Source: an uncultured Prevotella sp. (GTDB lineage: Bacteria; Bacteroidota; Bacteroidia; Bacteroidales; Bacteroidaceae). Taken from it: DNA of 64,000 bases. Where the stretch lies: positions 62,001 through 126,000 of the forward strand of contig CALUGQ010000001.1 in assembly GCA_944320235.1 (NCBI GenBank). Direction: 5' to 3'. Position numbers and translations under genes: made by a program. Position 1 is the stretch's first letter. Each line of letters starts with the position of its first letter. The notes beneath the pieces are model-generated. The model did no database searches and was not told where the DNA came from. It worked only from the letters and a program-made list of their open reading frames with translations. Below, one piece after another: positions 1 to 7,424 of this stretch.

Positions 1-860
1 AAGTTGCGCGAGCCAATCATGTTGCCGTCAGCGAAGATGCTGACGGTGTATGTGCCCTTGCTGAGGAACTCGCCCACCTGGCGGTACATGGTGACGGGGG
101 TCTCCTCGCCGGTATACTCCACGCTCTTTTTCATGGAGCACTCCAGGCTGCGGTTCTCGTAGTCGAACGTGCCGCCTCCGCCGAGCACGTCGCCCGAGGG
201 GGTGGTGATGCGAACGTAGAACGTGCGCACGCCGTTGGTGGCGGTGACGTTGCGCGTTATGCGGAATGACACCTCTATCGACTTGCAGTCTTTTATCCTG
301 CGCACGGCCTTGCCGTTCTTCTTCTTGGCTATCATGTTGATGCCCGTGGCATCGAGCTGGGCTGCGATGGCCACTTTCTCCGAGAGCGAAGCCTTCTCGC
401 TGCTGAGCCCCGCTATCTGGCGTGTGGCCTCGTCATACTGCCCCCTTACGCGGGTGTTCTCGTCGCGCAGGTCCTGGTTGAGGCGGTTGAGCGAGTCGAT
501 TTCGAGCACGTAGCTGCGCAACACGGCGCGCACCGTGGCCAGTTCCTTCTTCAGGCGGGCTATCTCGCGGGCGTCGTTGCTCTTCACCTGGCGCAGCTCT
601 TCGAGCAGTTGCTGCGTGCGGAGCTGCTCCTGCGTGAGTTGCGCAACGAGCGAGTCGTTGTTTATCTGCATCTTCATCTCGCTGTACTGGCGGGCGAACT
701 GCTCATACTCATTCTCCATTTCCTTCTTGTCGAGGGCCGCCAGTTCTTCCATCTCCTTGTTCACCTGGCGCTGCTTGACAAGACCCACTGTGAGGTAAGC
801 CACACCGGCCAGCAGCACGACTATCGCCACCACGAGCGGTATCAACACTTTTTTCTTCAT
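1..860 (-). CDS. Coiled-coil inner-membrane protein of unknown function (3' end outside window)
   Basis: The frame opens with ATG at 860 and runs without a stop to the left edge, so at least 286 residues are present and the C-terminus is missing. It starts MKKKVLIPLVV, and residues 5-23 form one hydrophobic membrane segment. Residues of about 30-150 are rich in Glu, Lys, Gln, Arg and Leu with heptad-like spacing (for example QEQLRTQQLLEEL), typical of a long coiled coil. The part after residue 170 is mixed beta-like sequence with Gly-rich turns (GDVLGGGGTFDYE). This suggests a membrane-anchored rod with an extracytoplasmic domain. I do not recognise the family. A TAATTTTG -7 box lies 25 bp upstream of the ATG, which supports the start. 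Confidence 0.8.
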   Translation of the reverse strand, partial: MKKKVLIPLVVAIVVLLAGVAYLTVGLVKQRQVNKEMEELAALDKKEMENEYEQFARQYSEMKMQINNDSLVAQLTQEQLRTQQLLEELRQVKSNDAREIARLKKELATVRAVLRSYVLEIDSLNRLNQDLRDENTRVRGQYDEATRQIAGLSSEKASLSEKVAIAAQLDATGINMIAKKKNGKAVRRIKDCKSIEVSFRITRNVTATNGVRTFYVRITTPSGDVLGGGGTFDYENRSLECSMKKSVEYTGEETPVTMYRQVGEFLSKGTYTVSIFADGNMIGSRN

Positions 861-884
861 ACTTTCTTGTAGTTTAAACAGATG

Positions 885-892
885 CAAAATTA
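885..892 (-). promoter_or_regulatory. -7 promoter box for the coiled-coil protein gene
   Basis: The minus strand reads TAATTTTG, matching the Bacteroidota consensus TAnnTTTG. The predicted transcript would start about 20 nt before the ATG at 860. Confidence 0.6.
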
Positions 893-1159
893 TAGTTTTA
901 AAACGAAATGGCAAAAGAAATGGACATGGCAATAGACTTATATACCTATTTTTAAGATTATTACGGAAAAAGAGAACATTTTTAGCACGCTGCAAAACCG
1001 GCATGGCAACGCCACCGCCCCGCCTGCCCGCAAAGGGCCGCGAGGCGGAAGCGCAATGCCCGCGCCCCCTGCGACGGCCGGGCCGCGCCGCAGGAGGGTT
1101 GCCGCCATCCTGCATGATTGCGTGAAATATGTTTACACGGATTGGAGGAAGCCCCGCTT

Positions 1160-1235
1160 GGGGCTGCAAAACGGCCGGGAACGGCCTGCGGAACGGGCCG
1201 CCTTGCGGCGCGGGGGAGGCCGTTGCGACGGCCCA
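1160..1235. repeat. GC-rich hairpin repeat, family member 1
   Basis: The 538-bp gap 861-1398 between divergent genes has no credible gene. This part repeats the blocks CTGCAAAACGGCC, GGAACGGCC and GGAACGGGCC seen in six other gaps of the window (9540, 14852, 24236, 32335, 54079, 61125). This copy is the most degenerate, and no single long stem is obvious. Confidence 0.45.
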
Positions 1236-1372
1236 AACGGGGCATACCTGCAACCGCCTGGCAGCCATACACTTGCATGGACGGGGCAAAGAGCGCCGCG
1301 GAGGTAAACAAGTTTTACAGCCAAAAACAAAAAAAACAGCGGCAAACAGGCGGCGGTATGAGAAAAAACACG

Positions 1373-1380
1373 TATATTTG
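1373..1380 (+). promoter_or_regulatory. -7 promoter box for the DUF4492-cydAB operon
   Basis: TATATTTG matches TAnnTTTG and sits 18 bp before the ATG at 1399. It supports the short start of the DUF4492 gene, because the longer upstream frame would lie outside the transcript. Confidence 0.65.
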
Positions 1381-1398
1381 CAAGGTAAACGCAGCAGC

Positions 1399-1641
1399 AT
1401 GGACAAGCGCAACCCCATTTACCGCGCATACGACCTGTATGCCGACGGATTCCGTAACATGACGCTCGGCAAGACGCTATGGGCAGTGATACTCATCAAG
1501 CTGTTCATCATCTTCGCCGTGCTGAAGCTGTTTTTCTTCCCAGACTTCCTCGAGGCCAACGCCGGCAAGGGCGGCGAGGCCGACTACGTGGCCACAGAGC
1601 TGATAGACCGCGGCACGGGCCTCGGCGGAGGGCAGCACTGA
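1399..1641 (+). CDS. DUF4492-like small membrane protein upstream of cydAB
   Basis: An 80-residue protein starting MDKRNPIYRAYDLYADGFR with one strong membrane segment (about residues 24-46, LWAVILIKLFIIFAVLKLFF). Small proteins of this type (DUF4492) are found directly before cytochrome bd genes in Bacteroidota. By position they are possible assembly or accessory subunits of the oxidase, but I know of no proven role. The start at 1399 is chosen over an in-frame extension to 1129 because the promoter box lies at 1373-1380. The stop is 25 bp before cydA, so the two are probably co-transcribed. Confidence 0.8.
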   Translation: MDKRNPIYRAYDLYADGFRNMTLGKTLWAVILIKLFIIFAVLKLFFFPDFLEANAGKGGEADYVATELIDRGTGLGGGQH

Positions 1642-1666
1642 GACAAACCTAAAAACAAAGCAAGAT

Positions 1667-3274
1667 ATGACAGACATCCTTCTGAACGTAGACGCTGCGG
1701 CCGTTGACTGGGCCAGGGCGCAGTTTGCCCTCACAGCCATATACCACTGGCTCTTCGTTCCGCTTACGCTGGGCCTGGCCGTCATCATGGGCATCATGGA
1801 GACGTGCTACTACAAGACGCGCAAGCCTTTCTGGCGCGACGCGGCCCGCTTCTGGCAGCGGCTCTTCGGCGTGAACTTCGCCATGGGCGTGGCCACGGGC
1901 ATCATCCTCGAGTTTGAGTTCGGCACGAACTGGAGCAACTACTCATGGTTCGTGGGCGACATCTTCGGCGCGCCGCTGGCCATAGAGGGCATAGTGGCCT
2001 TCTTCATGGAGTCGACGTTCGTGGCAGTGATGTACTTCGGGTGGGGCAAGGTGTCGCGCGGCTTCCACCTTGCAGCCACGTGGCTCACCGGCATCGGCGC
2101 CACGCTGTCGGCCTGGTGGATACTGGTGGCCAATGCGTGGATGCAGTATCCCGTGGGCTGCACGTTCAACCCCGACACCATGCGCAACGAGATGACCTCG
2201 TTTGCCGCCGTGGCACTGTCGCCGATGGCCGTCGACAAGTTCTTCCACACGGTCACCTCGTCGTGGATAATAGGCGCGCTGTTCACCGTGGCCGTGAGCT
2301 GCTACTACCTCATGCGCCGCCGCCACCTGCGCCTGGCCACCGAAAGCATAAAGATAGGGGCAGCCGTGGGCCTCGTGGCTGCGCTGCTGGCCGCCTTCAC
2401 CGGCGACAACTCGGCCTACCGCGTGGCGCAGGTGCAACCCATGAAGCTGGCCGCCATGGAAGCCCTGTACGACGGGGGCGACAGCCAGAGCCTCACGGCC
2501 GTGGCCCTGGTCAACCCCTTCCGCCAGCCCGACTACGCCAACGAAGGCGAGCCGCCGCTGCGCATAGGCATACCCAACATGCTATCACTGCTGGCCACAC
2601 GCCAGGCCGACGGCTTCGTGCCGGGCATAAACGACTTGCTGCGCGGAGGCTACGAGCTGCCCGACGGCAGGCCCGCCATGTCGATGGACGAGAAGATAAG
2701 GCGCGGGCAGGGAGCCATACTGGCCCTGCAGGAGTACCGCCGGCTCAAGGCTAAGGAAAAGACCGAATACCTTGGCGGCGAGGAGTGCGAGCGGCTCTAC
2801 GTGCTCGGCGAGAGCCTGAAGGAAGACATGAAATACTTCGGCTACGGCTACCTGAAGGACAAGTCGCAGGCCGTGCCGTACATCCCCGTGTGCTTCTGGG
2901 CCTTCAGGGTGATGGTGGGGCTTGGCGTGGTGTTCATAGCCTTCTTCGCCGCAGTGCTGTTCTTCGCCTTCCGCCGCGACATCAGCCGCCCCCGCTGGCT
3001 CCACATGGCAGCCCTCGCCATGCTGCCACTGGGCTACGTGGCCAGCGAAGCAGGCTGGGTAGTGGCCGAGATGGGGCGCCAGCCATGGGCCATACAGGAC
3101 ATGATGCCCACGTGGGTGGGCGTGAGCGACATCGGCTCGGCCAACGTGATGGTCACGTTCTTCATCTTCCTCGCCCTTTTCTCCACCCTGCTCGCCGTAG
3201 AGGTGAACATACTGCGCAAGCAAATCAAGAGGGGGCCTGAGGAAAGCCTGGATGAGACAAAAGCCCAAAGCTGA
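1667..3274 (+). CDS. cydA: Cytochrome bd quinol oxidase subunit I
   Basis: A 535-residue inner-membrane subunit that binds hemes b558, b595 and d, oxidises quinol and reduces oxygen to water. It follows E. coli CydA closely: ARAQFALTAIYHWLFVPLTL at the N-terminus, GTNWS, GDIFGAPLAIEG, AFFMESTF and GRQPWAI. Candidate heme ligands are His27 (E. coli H19), His194 (H186) and Met416 (M393). Glu107 and Glu115 match the conserved pair E99/E107. The Q-loop (about 250-405) is of moderate length. It is followed after 49 bp by cydB. In an otherwise anaerobic lineage it would allow oxygen scavenging or respiration at nanomolar oxygen. Confidence 0.97.
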   Translation: MTDILLNVDAAAVDWARAQFALTAIYHWLFVPLTLGLAVIMGIMETCYYKTRKPFWRDAARFWQRLFGVNFAMGVATGIILEFEFGTNWSNYSWFVGDIFGAPLAIEGIVAFFMESTFVAVMYFGWGKVSRGFHLAATWLTGIGATLSAWWILVANAWMQYPVGCTFNPDTMRNEMTSFAAVALSPMAVDKFFHTVTSSWIIGALFTVAVSCYYLMRRRHLRLATESIKIGAAVGLVAALLAAFTGDNSAYRVAQVQPMKLAAMEALYDGGDSQSLTAVALVNPFRQPDYANEGEPPLRIGIPNMLSLLATRQADGFVPGINDLLRGGYELPDGRPAMSMDEKIRRGQGAILALQEYRRLKAKEKTEYLGGEECERLYVLGESLKEDMKYFGYGYLKDKSQAVPYIPVCFWAFRVMVGLGVVFIAFFAAVLFFAFRRDISRPRWLHMAALAMLPLGYVASEAGWVVAEMGRQPWAIQDMMPTWVGVSDIGSANVMVTFFIFLALFSTLLAVEVNILRKQIKRGPEESLDETKAQS

Positions 3275-3323
3275 GGGCCAAGAGGGCCTCACATTCAAAT
3301 CAACCCATAACGAAACAACAACC

Positions 3324-4466
3324 ATGACATACGAATTTTTGCAACAATACTGGTGGTTCCTCGTGTCGCTGCTCGGCGGAATCCTCGTGTTCCTGCTCTT
3401 CGTGCAGGGCGGCAACTCAGTGCTCTTCTCCATCGGGCGCACCGACGAGGAACGCCGACTGCTGGTAAACTCAACCGGGCGGAAGTGGGAGTTCACGTTC
3501 ACCACGCTCGTAACGTTCGGCGGGGCGTTCTTCGCCTCGTTCCCGCTGTTCTACAGCACCAGCTTCGGCGGGGCCTACTGGCTGTGGATGCTCATCCTCT
3601 TCACGTTCGTGCTCCAGGCCGTGAGCTATGAGTTCCAGAACAAGCTGGGCAACCTGCTCGGCGCGCGTACGTTCCAGTGGTTCCTGGTGGCCAACGGCAT
3701 ATTGGGCCCGCTGCTGCTCGGCGGCGCGGTGGCCACGTTCTTCAACGGGTCAAACTTCATCGTGGAGAAAGACAACCTCGTGAGCGGCGCGGCACCCATC
3801 ATCAGCCGCTGGGCCAACGCCAGCCACGGGCTCGACGCACTGCTCGACCCGTGGAACCTCATACTGGCCTTCGCCGTGTTCTTCCTCGCCCGCGTGCTCG
3901 GACTGCTCTATTTCATCAACAACATCAACGACGACGCTATACGCACACGCTCGCGCCGCGAGCTCAGGCTCAACGCCGTGCCGTTCGTGCTGTTCTTCGT
4001 GGCCTTCCTCGTGCGTACGCTCGTCAAGGACGGCTTTGCCGCCGACGCGGAGACGGGAGCCATATCAATGGAACCGCTGAAATACCTCAGCAACCTCGCC
4101 GATATGTGGTACGTGGCCGCCGCGCTCATCATCGGCGTGGCGCTCGTGCTCTACGGCATAGGGCGCACCATTGCAGCAAAGGCGTACACCAAGGGCATCT
4201 GGCCTGCAGGCATAGGCGTGGTGCTGGCGGTCTGCGCACTGCTGCTCACGGCCGGGTGGAACGACACAGCCTACTACCCATCAACCGCCGACCTGCAAAG
4301 CTCGCTCACCATCGCCAACTCATGCAGCAGTGAGTTCACCCTGCGCACCATGGCAATAGTGAGCATCTTCATCCCCTTCGTGCTCGCGTACATATTCTAT
4401 GCATGGCGGTCAATCGACAAAAAGGAAATCGACAGGAGCGAAATAGCAAACGAAGAAGCCTACTGA
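3324..4466 (+). CDS. cydB: Cytochrome bd quinol oxidase subunit II
   Basis: A 380-residue integral membrane protein with about 8-9 hydrophobic segments, partner of CydA. It begins MTYEFLQQYWWFLVSLLGG and holds FEFQNK/YEFQNKLGN-like and WNLILAF sequences typical of the CydB family in Bacteroidota. The ATG at 3324 is preferred over an extension to 3252, since the extra 24 residues are polar and unlike CydB, and the ATG follows an A-rich leader. The cytoplasmic tail is rich in charged residues (IDKKEIDRSEIANEEAY). The next gene has its own promoter. Confidence 0.95.
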   Translation: MTYEFLQQYWWFLVSLLGGILVFLLFVQGGNSVLFSIGRTDEERRLLVNSTGRKWEFTFTTLVTFGGAFFASFPLFYSTSFGGAYWLWMLILFTFVLQAVSYEFQNKLGNLLGARTFQWFLVANGILGPLLLGGAVATFFNGSNFIVEKDNLVSGAAPIISRWANASHGLDALLDPWNLILAFAVFFLARVLGLLYFINNINDDAIRTRSRRELRLNAVPFVLFFVAFLVRTLVKDGFAADAETGAISMEPLKYLSNLADMWYVAAALIIGVALVLYGIGRTIAAKAYTKGIWPAGIGVVLAVCALLLTAGWNDTAYYPSTADLQSSLTIANSCSSEFTLRTMAIVSIFIPFVLAYIFYAWRSIDKKEIDRSEIANEEAY

Positions 4467-4557
4467 GGCACGAAGGCAGCAACACACAACGGCCCGCAAG
4501 CGGCGGCCTACCAGTGTTTGTACCATCAAGATGCTTGCAAGTTCGGAATATTTTCCG

Positions 4558-4565
4558 TAACTTTG
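4558..4565 (+). promoter_or_regulatory. -7 promoter box for the LUD-domain gene and topB
   Basis: TAACTTTG lies 23 bp before the ATG at 4589. A short gap to topB suggests that the two genes share this promoter. Confidence 0.6.
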
Positions 4566-4588
4566 CAGGCATCTTAAGCATAAAACAC

Positions 4589-5224
4589 ATGACACCAAAA
4601 GAAGCAAGGAACGAACGCCTGGCGCAACACCTGGTGCGCCACCTTGAACGCCGCAACATGGCAGCCTGCTACTGCCCGACGGCTGCCGAAGCCGTGAAGA
4701 AGGTGAGCGAGCTGATACCCGACGGCAGCAGCGTCACATGGGGCGGCTCCGTGACCATACGCGACATGGGCATCCCTGCCGCACTGCACGCCCGCGCCAC
4801 GCTCAACGTGATGGACCGCGACATGGCCAAGACCCGCGACGAGGCGCAAGAGATTTACCGCCGGGCCTTCACGGCCGACTACTACCTGTCGGGCGCCAAC
4901 GCCATCAGCGAGGACGGGGTCATCGTAAACATCGACGGCACGGGCAACCGCGTGGCAGCCATCACCTTCGGGCCGAAGCACGTGATATTCATCGTAAGCC
5001 TCAACAAAGTGGCACAGACGGTCGAAGCCGCCCTGGCCCGAGCACGCTCCACGGCCTCGCCAATCAACGCCGCACGCTTCGACATAAAGACTCCGTGCCA
5101 GAAAGACGGCGTATGCCACAACTGCAACTCGCCCGAGAGCATCTGCAACTACGTGCATTTCCTTCGCAACTCGCCAGGCCGACGCCACACAGTAATCCTC
5201 GTGGGCGAAGACTATGGCTATTAA
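4589..5224 (+). CDS. LUD-domain protein (LutC/DUF162 family)
   Basis: A 211-residue soluble protein. The sequence shows the LUD core: TWGGSVTIRDMGI (about residues 50-62), the DYYLSGANAISEDG motif and the IVNIDGTGNRVAAITFGPK region, followed by a Cys-rich tail (CQKDGVCHNCNSPESIC) that could bind metal or a cluster. In the LutABC lactate-oxidation system LutC is a LUD protein, but no lutA or lutB is present here, so a role in lactate use is not shown. Stand-alone LUD proteins of this size are common in Bacteroidales. It ends 12 bp before topB, suggesting an operon of convenience. Confidence 0.85.
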   Translation: MTPKEARNERLAQHLVRHLERRNMAACYCPTAAEAVKKVSELIPDGSSVTWGGSVTIRDMGIPAALHARATLNVMDRDMAKTRDEAQEIYRRAFTADYYLSGANAISEDGVIVNIDGTGNRVAAITFGPKHVIFIVSLNKVAQTVEAALARARSTASPINAARFDIKTPCQKDGVCHNCNSPESICNYVHFLRNSPGRRHTVILVGEDYGY

Positions 5225-5236
5225 CAATCTCCGCCC

Positions 5237-7279
5237 ATGGTCGTTTGCATCGCCGAGAAACCAAGCGTAGCCAGGGACATCGCCCGCATCCTTGGAGCCA
5301 CAGCCAGCCACGAAGGCTACATGGAGGGCAACGGCTACCAGGTAACATGGACATTCGGCCACCTCTGCACGCTCAAAGAGCCCGACGACTACACCCCTAT
5401 GTGGAAGCGGTGGAGCCTCGGCGCACTGCCGATGATACCCAAACGCTTCGGCATAAAGCTCATCAACGACCAGCGCATCGAGCGGCAGTTCGCCGTCATT
5501 GAGCGGCTTATGCAGTCAGCCGACGGCATAATCAACTGCGGCGACGCCGGCCAGGAAGGCGAACTGATACAGCGCTGGGTCATGCAGAAAGCCAAGGCAA
5601 CATGCCCCGTGAAGCGCCTGTGGATATCATCCATGACCGACGAGGCCATAACCGAGGGATTCCACACGCTCAAAGACCAGGCCGCATACCAGCCACTCTA
5701 CCTCGCCGGGCTGAGCCGCGCCATCGGCGACTGGCTCCTCGGCATGAACGCAACGCGCCTCTACACACTGAAATACGGCCAGAACCACCAAGTGCTCAGC
5801 ATCGGACGCGTGCAAACGCCCACCCTCGCGCTCATTGTCAACCGCCAGAAAGAAATCGAGAACTTCAAGCCGGAGCCTTACTGGATTCTCTCCACGACCT
5901 ATCGCGACACGCTCTTCAGCGCGACCAAGGGCAAGTTCACGGCCAAGGAAGAGGGCGAGAAGTTCCTCGCCACAATCACAGGCAAGCCGTTCCGCATCAC
6001 CGACGTGCAGAAGAAGAACGGCACCGAGGCCCCTCCCCACCTCTACGACCTCACTTCTTTGCAAGTGGACTGCAACAAAAAGTTCGGCATGAGCGCAGAG
6101 ATGACGCTCAACATCATCCAGTCTCTCTATGAAAGGAAGCTGACGACATACCCCAGGGTGGACACCCAGTACCTCAGCGACGACATCTATCCCAAGTGCG
6201 CAGCGACGCTATCCGGCCTCCGCGGCTATGAAACACTGACCGCGCCGCTGGCCGGCAAGCCGCTGAGGAAGTCGAAAAAGGTGTTCGACTCAAGTAAAGT
6301 CACCGACCACCACGCCATCATCCCCACCGGCATACCGGCCACCAACCTCACCGACATGGAGCGCCACGTATACGACCTCGTGGCCCGCCGATTCATAAGC
6401 GCGTTCTACCCTGACTGCAAGTTTGCCACAACCACCGCCATGGGCAAAGTCGAAGACATCGAATTCAAGACCACCGGCAAGACAATACTGGCCGATGGGT
6501 GGCGCACGGTATACGCAAAGGACGTGCAGGCAGCCGCAGACGACGACACCAAGGGCGACGACGAGGAGCGCACCCTGCCACAGTTCGCCACCGGCGAGAG
6601 CGGGCCTCACACGCCGAGCCTCACGGAGAAATGGACCACGCCGCCCAAGTTCTACACCGAGGCGACCCTGCTCCGCGCCATGGAAACGGCCGGAAAGTTC
6701 GTGGAAGACGAGGAACTGCGCGCCGCCCTCAAGGAAAACGGCATAGGGCGCCCGTCATCACGCGCCGGGATCATCGAGACATTGTTCAAGCGCCACTACA
6801 TAAAGCGGGAGCGCAAGAACCTCATCGCCACGCCAACGGGCATCGAACTGATAGACACAATCAAGGAAGAACTGCTCAAAAGCTGCGAACTTACCGGCAT
6901 CTGGGAGAAGAAACTGCGCGACATAGAGCACCGGAAATATGATGCAGGCCAGTTCATCGAAGAACTGAAACAGCAGATAACGGCCATCGTCAACAGCGTG
7001 CTGGCAGACAACACCGCCCACCGCGTAACCACGCTCACCGCCGAAGACCTCAAGAAGAAGATGGCCCCGAAAGTGGCTCAGGCACCAAAAGCCAAGGCAA
7101 AGCCTGCCGCAAAGAAAGGCAAATCTGGCTTGGAGCCGGGCGACGGGCTCATAGGCCAGCCCTGCCCCCGGTGCGGGCAAGGCACCATAATAAAAGGAAA
7201 GGCGGCCTACGGCTGCAGCCGCTGGCGCGAAGGATGCACCTTCCGCCTGCCTTTCACAAACACTACGGCCGACAAATAA
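5237..7279 (+). CDS. topB: DNA topoisomerase III
   Basis: A 680-residue type IA topoisomerase that cuts and rejoins one DNA strand and helps resolve recombination and replication intermediates. The toprim part starts VVCIAEKPSVARDIA (Glu7) and holds DAGQEGEL at 103-110. The catalytic tyrosine is Tyr305 in LTTYPRVDTQYLS. The GIGRPSSRAGIIE motif lies near residue 500. The C-terminus has a Lys/Ala-rich linker and one four-Cys zinc ribbon (CPRCG ... YGCSRWREGC). The length is typical of chromosomal Bacteroidales TopB. A hairpin terminator follows at 7297. Confidence 0.96.
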   Translation: MVVCIAEKPSVARDIARILGATASHEGYMEGNGYQVTWTFGHLCTLKEPDDYTPMWKRWSLGALPMIPKRFGIKLINDQRIERQFAVIERLMQSADGIINCGDAGQEGELIQRWVMQKAKATCPVKRLWISSMTDEAITEGFHTLKDQAAYQPLYLAGLSRAIGDWLLGMNATRLYTLKYGQNHQVLSIGRVQTPTLALIVNRQKEIENFKPEPYWILSTTYRDTLFSATKGKFTAKEEGEKFLATITGKPFRITDVQKKNGTEAPPHLYDLTSLQVDCNKKFGMSAEMTLNIIQSLYERKLTTYPRVDTQYLSDDIYPKCAATLSGLRGYETLTAPLAGKPLRKSKKVFDSSKVTDHHAIIPTGIPATNLTDMERHVYDLVARRFISAFYPDCKFATTTAMGKVEDIEFKTTGKTILADGWRTVYAKDVQAAADDDTKGDDEERTLPQFATGESGPHTPSLTEKWTTPPKFYTEATLLRAMETAGKFVEDEELRAALKENGIGRPSSRAGIIETLFKRHYIKRERKNLIATPTGIELIDTIKEELLKSCELTGIWEKKLRDIEHRKYDAGQFIEELKQQITAIVNSVLADNTAHRVTTLTAEDLKKKMAPKVAQAPKAKAKPAAKKGKSGLEPGDGLIGQPCPRCGQGTIIKGKAAYGCSRWREGCTFRLPFTNTTADK

Positions 7280-7296
7280 CGGCCATCCACCACCAC

Positions 7297-7333
7297 GGCA
7301 GGTTTTGCACAGCAAGCGCAAACCCTGCCTTTT
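7297..7333 (+). terminator. Rho-independent terminator after topB
   Basis: GGCAGGTTTTGC pairs with GCAAACCCTGCC (one mismatch) and is followed by TTTT, 18 bp after the topB stop. Confidence 0.75.
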
Positions 7334-7391
7334 CGTTTCCCCACGACAAGCTTTCAAGGCACCAAAACGCCCATTTAACGCCCTTGCCATA

Positions 7392-7418
7392 ATAATAACG
7401 GCCGTTTTCCGTTATTAT
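7392..7418. promoter_or_regulatory. Perfect 10-bp inverted repeat before the porE-like gene
   Basis: ATAATAACGG, a 7-nt loop, then CCGTTATTAT, ending 6 bp before the ATG at 7425. No TAnnTTTG box is visible in this gap. The repeat could be an operator, or an RNA hairpin controlling translation. It lacks a T-tract and so is a poor terminator. Confidence 0.5.
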
Positions 7419-7424
7419 AATGTC

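Noticed and set aside
1129-1398. Longer N-terminus for the DUF4492-like protein
   Set aside because: The added part is Arg/Gly/Pro-rich and lies upstream of the promoter box at 1373.
3252-3323. Longer N-terminus for CydB
   Set aside because: It would overlap the end of cydA with a polar stretch foreign to CydB. ATG 3324 gives the normal hydrophobic start.
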